A stretch of 25,917 nt of DNA from CAZEQL01 sp964514415 (GTDB lineage Bacteria; Chloroflexota; Dehalococcoidia; GIF9; AB-539-J10): NCBI GenBank assembly GCA_964514415.1, contig CAZEQL010000013.1:1-25917 (forward strand), in the 5' to 3' direction. Shown here in pieces: positions 1-7,915 of the stretch. Below the pieces are notes generated by a model. That model made no database searches and was not told the DNA's origin. It was given only the letters and a program-made list of their open reading frames with translations. Each line of letters begins with the position of its first letter. Position 1 is the first letter of the stretch. Position numbers and translations under genes: made by a program.

Positions 1-511
1 TCCAATTCGTGGCGATTTTATCGAGGTTCATTTCTTTTTGAAAAGGTTCATAAATAATCTCAAAATCCCTCAAAGTATCGATTGATACGCCAGTCTTGCC
101 CACCTCTCCCCGAACCACGGGGTTATCAGAGTCGTAACCACATTGGGTGGGCAGGTCAAGAGCTAGATTGGGACCGGCTCTTTGCCCTCGTTTCCGCATT
201 TCCAGGTAATAATCCCTGGTATCCTCGGGAGAGCCATAACCAGAATACATTGCTGCTCTCTTTCCCCCAGGAATTTCTGAAATTCCCTTTCTTGGAGCAG
301 GCTTGTAGGGAAATGTAGCATAAGTACCTGCGGTGAAGGGATATTGTCCCGGAAAACCAACTTCTTTGAGAAAATCGAAATCGGGTATGTCTGCCGGAGT
401 ATAGAACTCTGTAGGAGATTCCTTAAACTTGAATCTCTCCAGAGAAGGCTTTAAAATCTTCTCCTCCCAATCCTTCCGCTGCTTCTTTATCTCCTCTAAA
501 TTGTTACCCAT
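1..511 (-). CDS. Methylmalonyl-CoA mutase family large (substrate-binding) subunit, N-terminal 170 residues, cut by window edge
   Basis: I read this frame directly from the minus strand; it runs off the window at base 1. ATG at 509-511 follows AGAGGAG with about 8 bases between. Family hallmarks are GQYPFTAGTYAT (55-66), MYSGYGSPEDT (88-98), LALDLPTQCGYDSD (116-129) and GEVGKTGVSIDTL (135-147), all from the B12-dependent acyl-CoA mutase TIM barrel that isomerises methylmalonyl-CoA or related acyl-CoAs. The family's substrate-loop motif WTMRQYxGF is altered to KRAAMYSGY, and residues 68-83 look rearranged or longer. The Tyr of that motif is kept (Y89 here) but the Arg two residues before it is Ala. 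Substrate may therefore be methylmalonyl-CoA or another carbon-skeleton substrate. The B12 domain, if fused, lies outside. It is the last gene of the acyl-CoA cluster seen here, 29 bases after the MmgE/PrpD gene, and a matching epimerase is at 9159-9587. Confidence 0.9.
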   Translation of the reverse strand, partial: MGNNLEEIKKQRKDWEEKILKPSLERFKFKESPTEFYTPADIPDFDFLKEVGFPGQYPFTAGTYATFPYKPAPRKGISEIPGGKRAAMYSGYGSPEDTRDYYLEMRKRGQRAGPNLALDLPTQCGYDSDNPVVRGEVGKTGVSIDTLRDFEIIYEPFQKEMNLDKIATNW

Positions 512-540
512 TGTCCCATCTCCTCTTCAATTTATTGCTT

Positions 541-1908
541 TTAAATCTGCTTAGCTTTAAATGTCGGTATTTCCATCAATATAATGATATCTTCCAAAGA
601 CTCCAAACCCGAAGCCAATTCTAAAACTTCATCCACTTCTTTTGATGGAAGAGCTATTGAAGCACAATCCCTAAACTTAGCAGATAAATTCTCTTGCGAT
701 AGAGGATTTTCTGGCGAGCCCGTAGGAGCTTCTACTTTTCGGGATAAAACCTCACCATTCTTAAGTTTCACTTTTATCTCCGCACCTAGAAGGGTCTTAG
801 CCATTTCCGGGCTGGCCATAACTTTAGTTTTAGAAATAAGGTCTTGAACCGCAGGAGCTCTCACTTTCTCATCTGTAAACTGAGCTAATGTCACTTTACC
901 ATCAAGGAAACAGAGAGCAGCACAAAATTCCAAACTGAACTTTCCTTCAAGCCCCTTTTGAGGTTGATGGCGAAAAACAGCTGTAGCTATTGTAGGACTG
1001 ACGTTGTATTCCACCTCAGCTATATCCGATGGCTTAAGAGAATATTTGTCCCTAATCTGTAAGGCACCCTCTATTCCTGCATGGGTACCCCCGCAAGAAG
1101 GATAAGGTTTAATCCCTAATCCAGAGCAGATATTGAATTTCTTGCCCAAATCTTGAGTAGTCTTTTCCAAGTCAAATTCAGCCCCACCACCAAAGGCTTG
1201 GCAAAAATTACCTGCTTCATCAAAGATGTTTCCATCAGCAGTAAATCCCTGCTGGGCTAGACTTGCTGCTACTATTCCGTTTCGGGCTGCACAGCCTGCA
1301 TGGAAAGGTTTGGTCATGGTACCAAAATTTCGCTTTAGCCCCCCGGCTAAAGAAGCAGCAATACCTAAAGCGATCCTACTTTTGTCAGCGTCCAGCTTTA
1401 GTAACTTGGCGGCAACAGCAGCAGCACCAATAGTGCCCAAAGTGGCAGTAGTATGCCAACCAATCTCATAGTGAGGAAGAAAACAAACAGGCCCAATGCT
1501 GGATACTACTTCATAGCCAACAATGTAACTTTCCAAAACTTCTTTCCCAGAAGAATGTAACTTTTCTCCTAACGCCAAAGCGACTGGTTGAAGCGCTACC
1601 GAGGGATGGCCACCAAAAGTGAGGGAAATATCATCATAATCCAGCATATGAGCCATAGTGCCATTGGCCAGAGCTGCTTCACTAACAGGAGCTTTAAATC
1701 CGCCAGCAATAACACCACTTTCCGAAGCACCATGCTCCCCTTTGACGTATTCTCTAATAATCCTGCTTCCCTGCTCAGAACAAGCAGCTAGAGTTACTCC
1801 TAAACAATCTATAATCCCTTGCTTGGCAGCTTCTATTCCATTCTTAGGGAGGGCATCATAACTAGTCTCTACTATAAACCGAGCCATTCTTTCCGTATTT
1901 CCTGCCAT
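541..1908 (-). CDS. MmgE/PrpD family protein
   Basis: 455 residues, the usual length for MmgE/PrpD. This family includes 2-methylcitrate dehydratase, cis-aconitate decarboxylase and iminodisuccinate epimerase. Motifs run in family order: LANGTMAHMLDYDD (80-93), then GHPSVALQP, GYEV, IGWHTTATLGTIGAAA, MTKPFHAGCAARNG and a C-terminal half beginning near KPYPSCGGTHAG. ATG at 1906-1908 has GGAGGT six bases upstream. No citrate-cycle or methylcitrate partner (prpB, prpC) is nearby, so methylcitrate dehydration is not supported by context. It sits between the radical SAM-PDZ gene and the mutase gene in one transcription direction, which suggests work on a branched di- or tricarboxylate feeding or leaving the CoA pathway. 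Specific substrate unknown. Confidence 0.88.
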   Translation of the reverse strand: MAGNTERMARFIVETSYDALPKNGIEAAKQGIIDCLGVTLAACSEQGSRIIREYVKGEHGASESGVIAGGFKAPVSEAALANGTMAHMLDYDDISLTFGGHPSVALQPVALALGEKLHSSGKEVLESYIVGYEVVSSIGPVCFLPHYEIGWHTTATLGTIGAAAVAAKLLKLDADKSRIALGIAASLAGGLKRNFGTMTKPFHAGCAARNGIVAASLAQQGFTADGNIFDEAGNFCQAFGGGAEFDLEKTTQDLGKKFNICSGLGIKPYPSCGGTHAGIEGALQIRDKYSLKPSDIAEVEYNVSPTIATAVFRHQPQKGLEGKFSLEFCAALCFLDGKVTLAQFTDEKVRAPAVQDLISKTKVMASPEMAKTLLGAEIKVKLKNGEVLSRKVEAPTGSPENPLSQENLSAKFRDCASIALPSKEVDEVLELASGLESLEDIIILMEIPTFKAKQI

Positions 1909-1989
1909 AATTTTACCTCCTATAATTTTTACTTCCAGACAACTCCTACCATAAAAATAGTACTAAGCTATCGGTAATCCTCCCCTTTT

Positions 1990-3918
1990 TCAATCGTAAA
2001 TAGTAGCACAGGATAAAATTTCCACAGGTACTCCCGTCTCTCTTTCAATATCAAGGTAAACTCTCCCTCTAAGGTCCCTCCCCCATCCTCCCAAATTAAA
2101 GGGTGAGGAAGGAATAACCACCAAATCAGGTTTACTACCTTCTTCTATTATATATTCTTTTATGCAATCAATAAAGTCTTGAACCACTAACAAATCTCCC
2201 ATAAATATATTGCCGCCAAAGAAGCAATTCTGTGGAATCTTAACATCAATGTTAACCTGGTTGTTGCCGAAAAGATGCGACTCTCTAAGGCATTGTTCAA
2301 ACGTGGGTTCCACTAAAGCTGAAGATAGGAATAGAACTCGCTTTGCCCCACGCGCTTGTACAATTTCCTTCAATCTTTCTATGTAACTCATCCTGAGTCC
2401 TGTGCCCATAAAGATGATCCCCAAGTGAGCATCCATTTCTTTGGAATAAGGATAAGAATACCCTGATAAATCCAAATTTACCTCAAGAGTTTGAGAGCCT
2501 CGTTGTACCTTAAGAGTAGCTTCCTTTGCTTCACTTCGTTGCAGCACAAGGAGAAGATCACAAGCTTGTGGCCTATTACGAATGGAAAGCCCATTTATGC
2601 CCAAGATTATATCTCCTCTCTCCAATCCTCCAAGATAGGCAGGAGAATTCTTTACCAAACCTATTATTTGAGGCAAGTTTTTGCGACTCTGGTAAATATT
2701 CTCCTCATACAAAGTGGGCATTACTACTATAGGGCAACCATACTTTCCCCTGAGCTCTCTGACTTGAGAAACAATTGCCTGCCAGACTTGGTCAAGATTA
2801 AAAACGTTGTTGGGTGAAAAGTACTTAGAATATCCCGGAAGATTAACCTGAATGAGATGGGTTTCATTCTCAGCAGCATAGCCTATGGTCGAAGAAAGAT
2901 CCGCCAGCATCTCATTTATAGTTTCCGCCGGCCAGGGTACAATCACCGTGGTATAAGGAAGATTTTGTTGTCTGAGCAAAGGCAAGGCACCAATAGCTAT
3001 CTCTGGCTTAGTATCTGCCATTAATTTGCGGCGACGTGCTGGAGATGAACTGTTCAAAGAAAGGTAAAGATAAACTGGCTTGAGTTTAGCCAGTTCAGCT
3101 ATTGTTTCTGGGGTTAAATCTCTGCCATTGGTAGTTATCCTGAATGGTTTGGAGCTTTTCTCCCTAAGTAAATGCAATATCTCTAAAAAGTGAGGATGTA
3201 TTGTTACCTCGTACACAGTGCCTAAGCTAGAAAATAAGGTGCTCTTTGCTTGGGGAGAAAAATACTTTATTCTGGTTTTTATTTCTTCAAACTCTTCCTC
3301 AGTAGACCTTTTCAGATTATCAGCCGTGGCTAAAGTAGGAGGATTTCCTTTATTACAGCAAAAAACACAATCGCAACTACAATGGCTTGCGGTGTAATCA
3401 AAAATTTCACTCGGGTCACCAGAACCGGGAACGAGCCAATCATGGAGATTCTTCAACCTGAAGCCATCTACTTTTGCCACCTGTCCGTCCCTCTCTAACT
3501 CAACCAGCGACAAAATAGACTCCAACAAATTTTTAATCAACTCTATTCTAGGCTCATAGAGGGCAGCATTTCTCGGGTTCTGATACAGGGGTGGCTTCGC
3601 CTTTGCTTCGCTTTGTTTCCCGTTTGGGAGACTATTTTGCTGCTCTTTCGTCATACTTAAAGCTTCGGATTGGAATGGCAATGCGGAATCTGGCAAAGAT
3701 GTTGAACTGGTTTCCGGGAATATTCTCTGGACCTTTCCCTTATCCCCTATCCACCTAAATTCATCAACACACATCTCACTACCAGCTTTCAGGGGTATAA
3801 TTATACCCAGGAGAGCTTCCAGAAGCCTCCTTACTAGCTCAGTAGGAGGATGATGATATACGGGATTTCTTAGTGATTCTAAATCTAGTCTATACCGAAA
3901 GATGTAATCTTGGGACAT
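1990..3918 (-). CDS. Radical SAM protein with PDZ domain and DUF512-like C-terminus
   Basis: 642 residues. The iron-sulfur motif is HCSCDCVFC: C180, C184 and C187 fit the radical SAM CxxxCxxC pattern, with two extra Cys (C182, C188) around it. A radical SAM barrel follows (to about 400), then a PDZ-like segment around 415-490 (GLVKNSPAYLGGLERGDIIL). The C-terminal stretch has NCFFGGNIFMGDLL near 562-576, resembling the DUF512 motif NxFFGxxIxVxGLL. In classical DUF512 proteins the PDZ is N-terminal, so the order here differs. The N-terminus holds an internal duplication: residues 16-63 and 115-162 share RNxxxYxPxxELxxxLLExxL. ATG follows AAGGAG closely. It lies 11 bases after a CoA-transferase gene within the acyl-CoA cluster. 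Function unknown; peptide or cofactor modification is possible. No signal peptide or membrane segment seen. Confidence 0.85.
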   Translation of the reverse strand: MSQDYIFRYRLDLESLRNPVYHHPPTELVRRLLEALLGIIIPLKAGSEMCVDEFRWIGDKGKVQRIFPETSSTSLPDSALPFQSEALSMTKEQQNSLPNGKQSEAKAKPPLYQNPRNAALYEPRIELIKNLLESILSLVELERDGQVAKVDGFRLKNLHDWLVPGSGDPSEIFDYTASHCSCDCVFCCNKGNPPTLATADNLKRSTEEEFEEIKTRIKYFSPQAKSTLFSSLGTVYEVTIHPHFLEILHLLREKSSKPFRITTNGRDLTPETIAELAKLKPVYLYLSLNSSSPARRRKLMADTKPEIAIGALPLLRQQNLPYTTVIVPWPAETINEMLADLSSTIGYAAENETHLIQVNLPGYSKYFSPNNVFNLDQVWQAIVSQVRELRGKYGCPIVVMPTLYEENIYQSRKNLPQIIGLVKNSPAYLGGLERGDIILGINGLSIRNRPQACDLLLVLQRSEAKEATLKVQRGSQTLEVNLDLSGYSYPYSKEMDAHLGIIFMGTGLRMSYIERLKEIVQARGAKRVLFLSSALVEPTFEQCLRESHLFGNNQVNIDVKIPQNCFFGGNIFMGDLLVVQDFIDCIKEYIIEEGSKPDLVVIPSSPFNLGGWGRDLRGRVYLDIERETGVPVEILSCATIYD

Positions 3919-3929
3919 ATCTCCTTCGT

Positions 3930-5093
3930 TTAAATTACACCTGCCTGGCGAAAATCAGCAATCTCTTTCGCATTATATCCTAGAGTTTGCAAAACTTCCT
4001 CGGTATGTTGACCCGCTGATGGAGGTGGAGTTCTAATCTCGGCTGGTGTTTCGGAAAACTTCACCGGGAAAGCAACCTGTTTAACTCGCCCTACACCAGG
4101 GTAATCCATTTCCTTAATAAGCCCCCGATATTTAAGATGTGGATCGTTAAAAGCCTCGTCCAAACCCTCAACCGGACTAAAGGCTACCTCTTTATTGCTA
4201 AGTAGCTCCGTCCATTCATCACGTGTCTTGGTAAGCATTAATTCCTGTACAATAGAATGTAGTTCCTTCGCATGCTGATTTCTCTGCGATGCGCTAGAGA
4301 AACGCTCGGCTAAATCAGGACGACCAACAGCTTCACAGAAATTGCTCCATAATGCATCATCTGGTGCAGCAAGAATAAATCTCTTGCCATCTTTAGTATC
4401 AAATATGTCAGACACAGGCGACAAAAAATCCGTCCTTTCTTCCCACTTGGGGGCAGTTCCTGTACGCATGATGTCTCCTGCCCGAACAGAGGCCCAAGAG
4501 AAAAGGCAATCAGTTGCTGCCACATCTAGAAATTGGCCACGCTTAATCTTAGGTCTTGCTAGCAAAGCCGCTAATATACAACCAAACGCAAATGTATTAG
4601 CGGTCAAAATACCCACAGGGATGCCTAGCCTGGCAGGCTTGTCAACGAAACTTCCGGGAATGCCTAATATCCCTGGAACACCCCAAGTATCGATTTCGTG
4701 ACTCACTCGATTGCAATAAGGTCCATCCTGCCCATAACTAGTAAGAGAACAATAGATCATATTGGGGTTGATTTTGCTAAGAGTGTCATAATCGACTTTT
4801 AAATGCTTTGCTCTCTCGGGAAGGTAAATTGAGATAAGGACATCAGATTGCTTAACCAATTTAGTAAATATCTCCATACCCTTATCCGATCTAAGATTTA
4901 AAGAAATACTTTTCTTATTACGCCCCTGGGTTAACAAAAGTTTCTTTTCTACTTCAACCATAAATGGCGCTTTCTTAGGGTAAGTTAAATAAATCACCTC
5001 AGCACCTAAATCAGCCAGTAATAAAGAACAATAAAAACCGTTCATGTGTCCAGAAAGATCGAGAACTCTTATTCCTTCTAATGTATTTGCCAT
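3930..5093 (-). CDS. CaiB/BaiF family III CoA-transferase homologue lacking the catalytic Asp
   Basis: 387 residues, normal family length. The N-terminus LEGIRVLDLSGHMNGFYCSL and LLADLGAEVI is the typical Rossmann-like start, and SYGQDGPY (119-126) and the C-terminal AGQHTEEVL segment are also typical. Family members move CoA between acids through an aspartyl-CoA adduct (Asp169 of formyl-CoA transferase). The equivalent stretch here, PVGILTAN (159-166), has Ile162 where the family has Asp; I checked this codon in the DNA (ATT). H132 in SHEID matches the His of racemase-type members. It could be a non-catalytic subunit partnering the Asp-bearing CoA-transferase at 9617-10849, as in two-subunit enzymes such as BbsEF, or have another activity. 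ATG at 5091-5093 has AAGGAGG 12 bases upstream, a long spacing. Confidence 0.88.
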   Translation of the reverse strand: MANTLEGIRVLDLSGHMNGFYCSLLLADLGAEVIYLTYPKKAPFMVEVEKKLLLTQGRNKKSISLNLRSDKGMEIFTKLVKQSDVLISIYLPERAKHLKVDYDTLSKINPNMIYCSLTSYGQDGPYCNRVSHEIDTWGVPGILGIPGSFVDKPARLGIPVGILTANTFAFGCILAALLARPKIKRGQFLDVAATDCLFSWASVRAGDIMRTGTAPKWEERTDFLSPVSDIFDTKDGKRFILAAPDDALWSNFCEAVGRPDLAERFSSASQRNQHAKELHSIVQELMLTKTRDEWTELLSNKEVAFSPVEGLDEAFNDPHLKYRGLIKEMDYPGVGRVKQVAFPVKFSETPAEIRTPPPSAGQHTEEVLQTLGYNAKEIADFRQAGVI

Positions 5094-5172
5094 TCTATTC
5101 TATAACCTCCTTTTAAACTATGTATTCCCTTTTTTAAAGCAAACTTACCTTATGGAGATAATTTCAGGCACC

Positions 5173-5946
5173 TTATCTTCCCTTAAATTCAGGCTTGCGC
5201 TTCTCAACAAAGGCTCTTCGTGCCTCTTTGGCGTCCTCAGTTCGCCAGATAGATTCTATAATAGCTTCCATTTCTGTTTCAATCTCCGAACTTAACTTCG
5301 GGTAGCTGAGAAGCCTTTCTATGATAAATTTTGTCCCGGACACCGCGAGGGGAGCATTTTCTGCCAACTCTTGGGCTAAGGAATACACCTCATCTTCAAG
5401 GGCATCATCAGGGACAACAGAGTTTACCAATCCCATTTCCCTAGCTCTCTGCGCTGTGATAAATTTCCCTGTTAGGAATAACTCCTTAGTGTGACTTATT
5501 CCGATGAGGTTGATAAAACGCTGAATGGACTTATAGTAATGGATATAACCAAACTTTACTGGATTTATCCCTATCATAGCTGACTCGGCAGCTATGCGAA
5601 AGTCACAAAAAGTAGCGAAGTCACACCCTGCACCCAAAGCATATCCATAAATCATGGCAATAACTGGGCAGGGACAATTGATAATACTCTCTGCAGCATC
5701 TCGAAAAGGTTTCTCTTTACTTTCCTCACCAAGATTGGTGTCCAGGTCCATTCCTGAGCAGAAAGCCTTTTCTCCTACACCGCGGAGAATCACTACCCTT
5801 GCATCCCTATTTTCCTTCAGGCTGTCCATGATAGCTCGCAAACGGAGTAGAATATTAAAATTCAGGGCATTTCGCCTCTGAGGGCGGTTAATAGAGAGAG
5901 TATAAATACGATCCTTCTTCTCCAGCAGAAGCTCGTCCTCTGGCAT
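5173..5946 (-). CDS. Crotonase superfamily protein, resembling methylmalonyl-CoA decarboxylase
   Basis: 257 residues. Oxyanion-hole segments FCSGMDL (62-68) and GYALGAGCDFA (101-111) place it in the enoyl-CoA hydratase/isomerase superfamily. The two hydratase Glu residues (Glu144 and Glu164 in rat mitochondrial hydratase) correspond to D109 and V130, so simple hydration is unlikely. From NPVKFG (128-133) through KELFLTG, ITAQRAREMGLVN and the end EKRKPEFKG, the sequence follows the pattern I recall for methylmalonyl-CoA decarboxylase (ScpB/YgfG), which has TPVNLGVPY in the same place. The Tyr used by that enzyme seems to align with H136, beside Y137 and Y138. Being in a cluster with mutase and epimerase fits a malonyl-CoA-type substrate. 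ATG at 5944-5946 follows AAGGGGGT. Generic annotation would be enoyl-CoA hydratase. Confidence 0.85.
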   Translation of the reverse strand: MPEDELLLEKKDRIYTLSINRPQRRNALNFNILLRLRAIMDSLKENRDARVVILRGVGEKAFCSGMDLDTNLGEESKEKPFRDAAESIINCPCPVIAMIYGYALGAGCDFATFCDFRIAAESAMIGINPVKFGYIHYYKSIQRFINLIGISHTKELFLTGKFITAQRAREMGLVNSVVPDDALEDEVYSLAQELAENAPLAVSGTKFIIERLLSYPKLSSEIETEMEAIIESIWRTEDAKEARRAFVEKRKPEFKGR

Positions 5947-5983
5947 CTAAATACCCCCTTTCCCTATCTCCAAGAAAGCAGCA

Positions 5984-5999
5984 GGGGGACACCCCCCCC
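5984..5999 (-). other. G/C-tract hairpin between etfA and crotonase genes
   Basis: The plus strand reads five G, ACA, then eight C, so the minus-strand transcript can fold as a short five-pair G-C stem with a three-base loop. There is no U tract after it, so it is not a classical terminator; it may be an intercistronic RNA-processing or stability element. It lies in the 113-base gap between two codirectional genes. Homopolymer length may also be unreliable or variable. Confidence 0.35.
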
Positions 6000-6059
6000 A
6001 CTTTGAGGGTCTTACAAAATCTTCCCTGCACTTAAACTGGCAACGTAAGTATCTTTAGT

Positions 6060-7070
6060 CTACGTTCTTACCGCTTCCTTCAGTTTTTTAAGTTCTGCTA
6101 TCAAGCAAGGGACAACCTGCTGCAAATCACCCACTATGCCATAATCAGCAGCCTGGAGAATTGGAGCCTCAGGGTCTTTATTAATAGCGACAACGACTTT
6201 GGAATCCTTTATTCCAACAAGATGATGCATTGCCCCTGATATACCCATCCCGATATAAAGGGTGGGACGCACTGTTTTGCCGCTTTGCCCAATCATTTGA
6301 GCCTCTAAATCAGCCCAACCGAAGTCACAGGCGGGTCTTGTAGCTCCAACACTGCCTCCTAACACTTCAGCCAGCTCCTCTACAAGCTTCCAGTTTTCCT
6401 TACCACCTACCCCATAGCCACCAGCGACAACAACATCGGCCGACTCAACAGGGCGAGCTTTAGGTTCTTCTTTAAAGGTTCCTACTACCTTTATACGAAT
6501 ATCCTCTTTTTTGAACTTAACTCCAACCTCTACTACTTCCGCCTTTTTCCCTTCCTGCTTTTCCAATTTTTGGAAAAAGCCAGGCCTGGCAGTAGTCATT
6601 TGAGGATAGCTGTCAGGACAAATTACCGAAGCCATTACACTGCCACCAAATCCTGGTACCTGACCTACAAATCGTCCCTGCTCATCAACATCAAGAGCAA
6701 CGCAATGAGCTGATAAACCGGTGTTAACTTTAGCTGCTACTCGTGGGGCCAAATCAGCTCCTACATTCGTTGCCCCTATAACCAATATGCTTGGCTTATA
6801 TTGCTGAATTAGTTCTTGCATCAACATAGCATAAGCATCGCTGTTGTAAACTTCCAGAAGAGGGTCATCGGCAAGATAAACTTTATCAGCGCCGTATGCC
6901 CCTAACTCATCAACTAAAGGTTTAACCTTATGCCCCAAGAGCACAGCCGCCAGCTCCTCTCCCTGTTTATCAGCTATTTTCCGTCCTACTCCTAACAATT
7001 CCAGCCCAACTTCACCTAACTTCCCCCCTCTTTGCTCAGCAAAAACCCAGATACCTTTATATCCTTCCAT
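6060..7070 (-). CDS. etfA: Electron transfer flavoprotein, alpha subunit
   Basis: 336 residues, the usual size. The N-terminal ETF domain begins GIWVFAEQRGGKL. The C-terminal FAD domain carries VGATRPACDFGW, then IGQSGKTVRP, LYIGMGISGA with MHHLVG, and INKDPEAPI, the canonical FAD-binding order. With EtfB it forms the soluble flavoprotein that accepts electrons from acyl-CoA dehydrogenases; here two such dehydrogenase homologues lie upstream in the same cluster. It starts 22 bases after etfB ends. The ATG has only a distant GGGGG stretch upstream, so its ribosome binding site is weak. No fixABCX-type partner or quinone oxidoreductase is seen, so the final electron acceptor is not shown by this window. 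Confidence 0.95.
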   Translation of the reverse strand: MEGYKGIWVFAEQRGGKLGEVGLELLGVGRKIADKQGEELAAVLLGHKVKPLVDELGAYGADKVYLADDPLLEVYNSDAYAMLMQELIQQYKPSILVIGATNVGADLAPRVAAKVNTGLSAHCVALDVDEQGRFVGQVPGFGGSVMASVICPDSYPQMTTARPGFFQKLEKQEGKKAEVVEVGVKFKKEDIRIKVVGTFKEEPKARPVESADVVVAGGYGVGGKENWKLVEELAEVLGGSVGATRPACDFGWADLEAQMIGQSGKTVRPTLYIGMGISGAMHHLVGIKDSKVVVAINKDPEAPILQAADYGIVGDLQQVVPCLIAELKKLKEAVRT

Positions 7071-7092
7071 TTAATATAATACCCCCTTATAT

Positions 7093-7905
7093 TTATACTT
7101 CAGGAAGCACTTTGTCAGCCTTCAGCTTCTGAATTAACTGCTTGGCAACTTGGGAAGGCTCCCCGCTTAACATCTCACTTTTGCGCTTCAGTTTAATTGT
7201 GGTCACATCAGATACTTGAGTGGGGGAACCAGAAAGCCCTATTCTCGCTTTATCTACTCCGATATCATCTGCCGACCAGCAGTTGAGTTTTCTCTCTCGT
7301 AGCCATATTATCCCCCATAAATTAGGCCCACGAGGCTCATTTATCCCCTTCTCCACCGCCAGCACCACCGGCATTTTTACCTCCAGGTCCATGAAGCCAA
7401 ATTCGATGTGGAATCTGGCTCTTAGTGCATTTTCATCAATTAAATCAATCTTACTTACGTGAGTGACGTGTGGTATGCCCAGAAACTCAGCTACCTGAGG
7501 ACCAACTTGACCGGTGCTCCCGTCTAAGCTCTCGTTTCCCAAAAAGATGAGGTCAGCACCACCTAACTTCTCTATTCCACTAGCTAAGGTATGAGCGGTA
7601 GCCAAAGTATCCGCCCCGGCTAAAGCTCTATCACTGAGAAGGACTGCTTCATCAGCACCTAAAACTATGGCCCATTCCAGAATTTCTTCTGTGCCTGGTG
7701 GCCCCATGCTTATCGCTGTCACCTTCCCCCCTGTAATTTCTCTTATTCGTAAAGCTTCTTCTATAGCATTCTTATCTACCGGGCCTAAAGCAATGGGTAT
7801 TCCGGCGCGGCGAAGAGTTTTCGTCTTGGGATCCAGCTTGATTTTGTCCCAGAATCTGTCATCTGGAACTGGTTTAATGCAAACGATAGAATTTAATGGC
7901 TTCAT
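7093..7905 (-). CDS. etfB: Electron transfer flavoprotein, beta subunit
   Basis: 270 residues from the start I prefer. The longer open frame reaches 7980 but overlaps the upstream dehydrogenase gene by 65 bases. ATG at 7903-7905 sits just behind AAAGGAGGAG and gives the normal N-terminus MKPLNSIVCIKPVPD, leaving a 10-base gap to the dehydrogenase stop. The nucleotide-binding region is typical: LGADEAVLLSDRALAGADT with TLATAHTLASGI, then GNESLDGSTGQVGPQVAEFL and GIPHVTHV. It pairs with EtfA, whose gene follows. I did not try to decide between the bifurcating and classical ETF classes; the ADTLATA stretch is compatible with several. Confidence 0.94.
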   Translation of the reverse strand: MKPLNSIVCIKPVPDDRFWDKIKLDPKTKTLRRAGIPIALGPVDKNAIEEALRIREITGGKVTAISMGPPGTEEILEWAIVLGADEAVLLSDRALAGADTLATAHTLASGIEKLGGADLIFLGNESLDGSTGQVGPQVAEFLGIPHVTHVSKIDLIDENALRARFHIEFGFMDLEVKMPVVLAVEKGINEPRGPNLWGIIWLRERKLNCWSADDIGVDKARIGLSGSPTQVSDVTTIKLKRKSEMLSGEPSQVAKQLIQKLKADKVLPEV

Positions 7906-7915
7906 TTCTCCTCCT

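Noticed and set aside
82..318. Plus-strand open frame of 78 codons at the window start, and a 65-codon minus-strand frame at 163-360
   Set aside because: Both overlap the mutase frame on the minus strand, which has clear family motifs across the whole 1-511 stretch.
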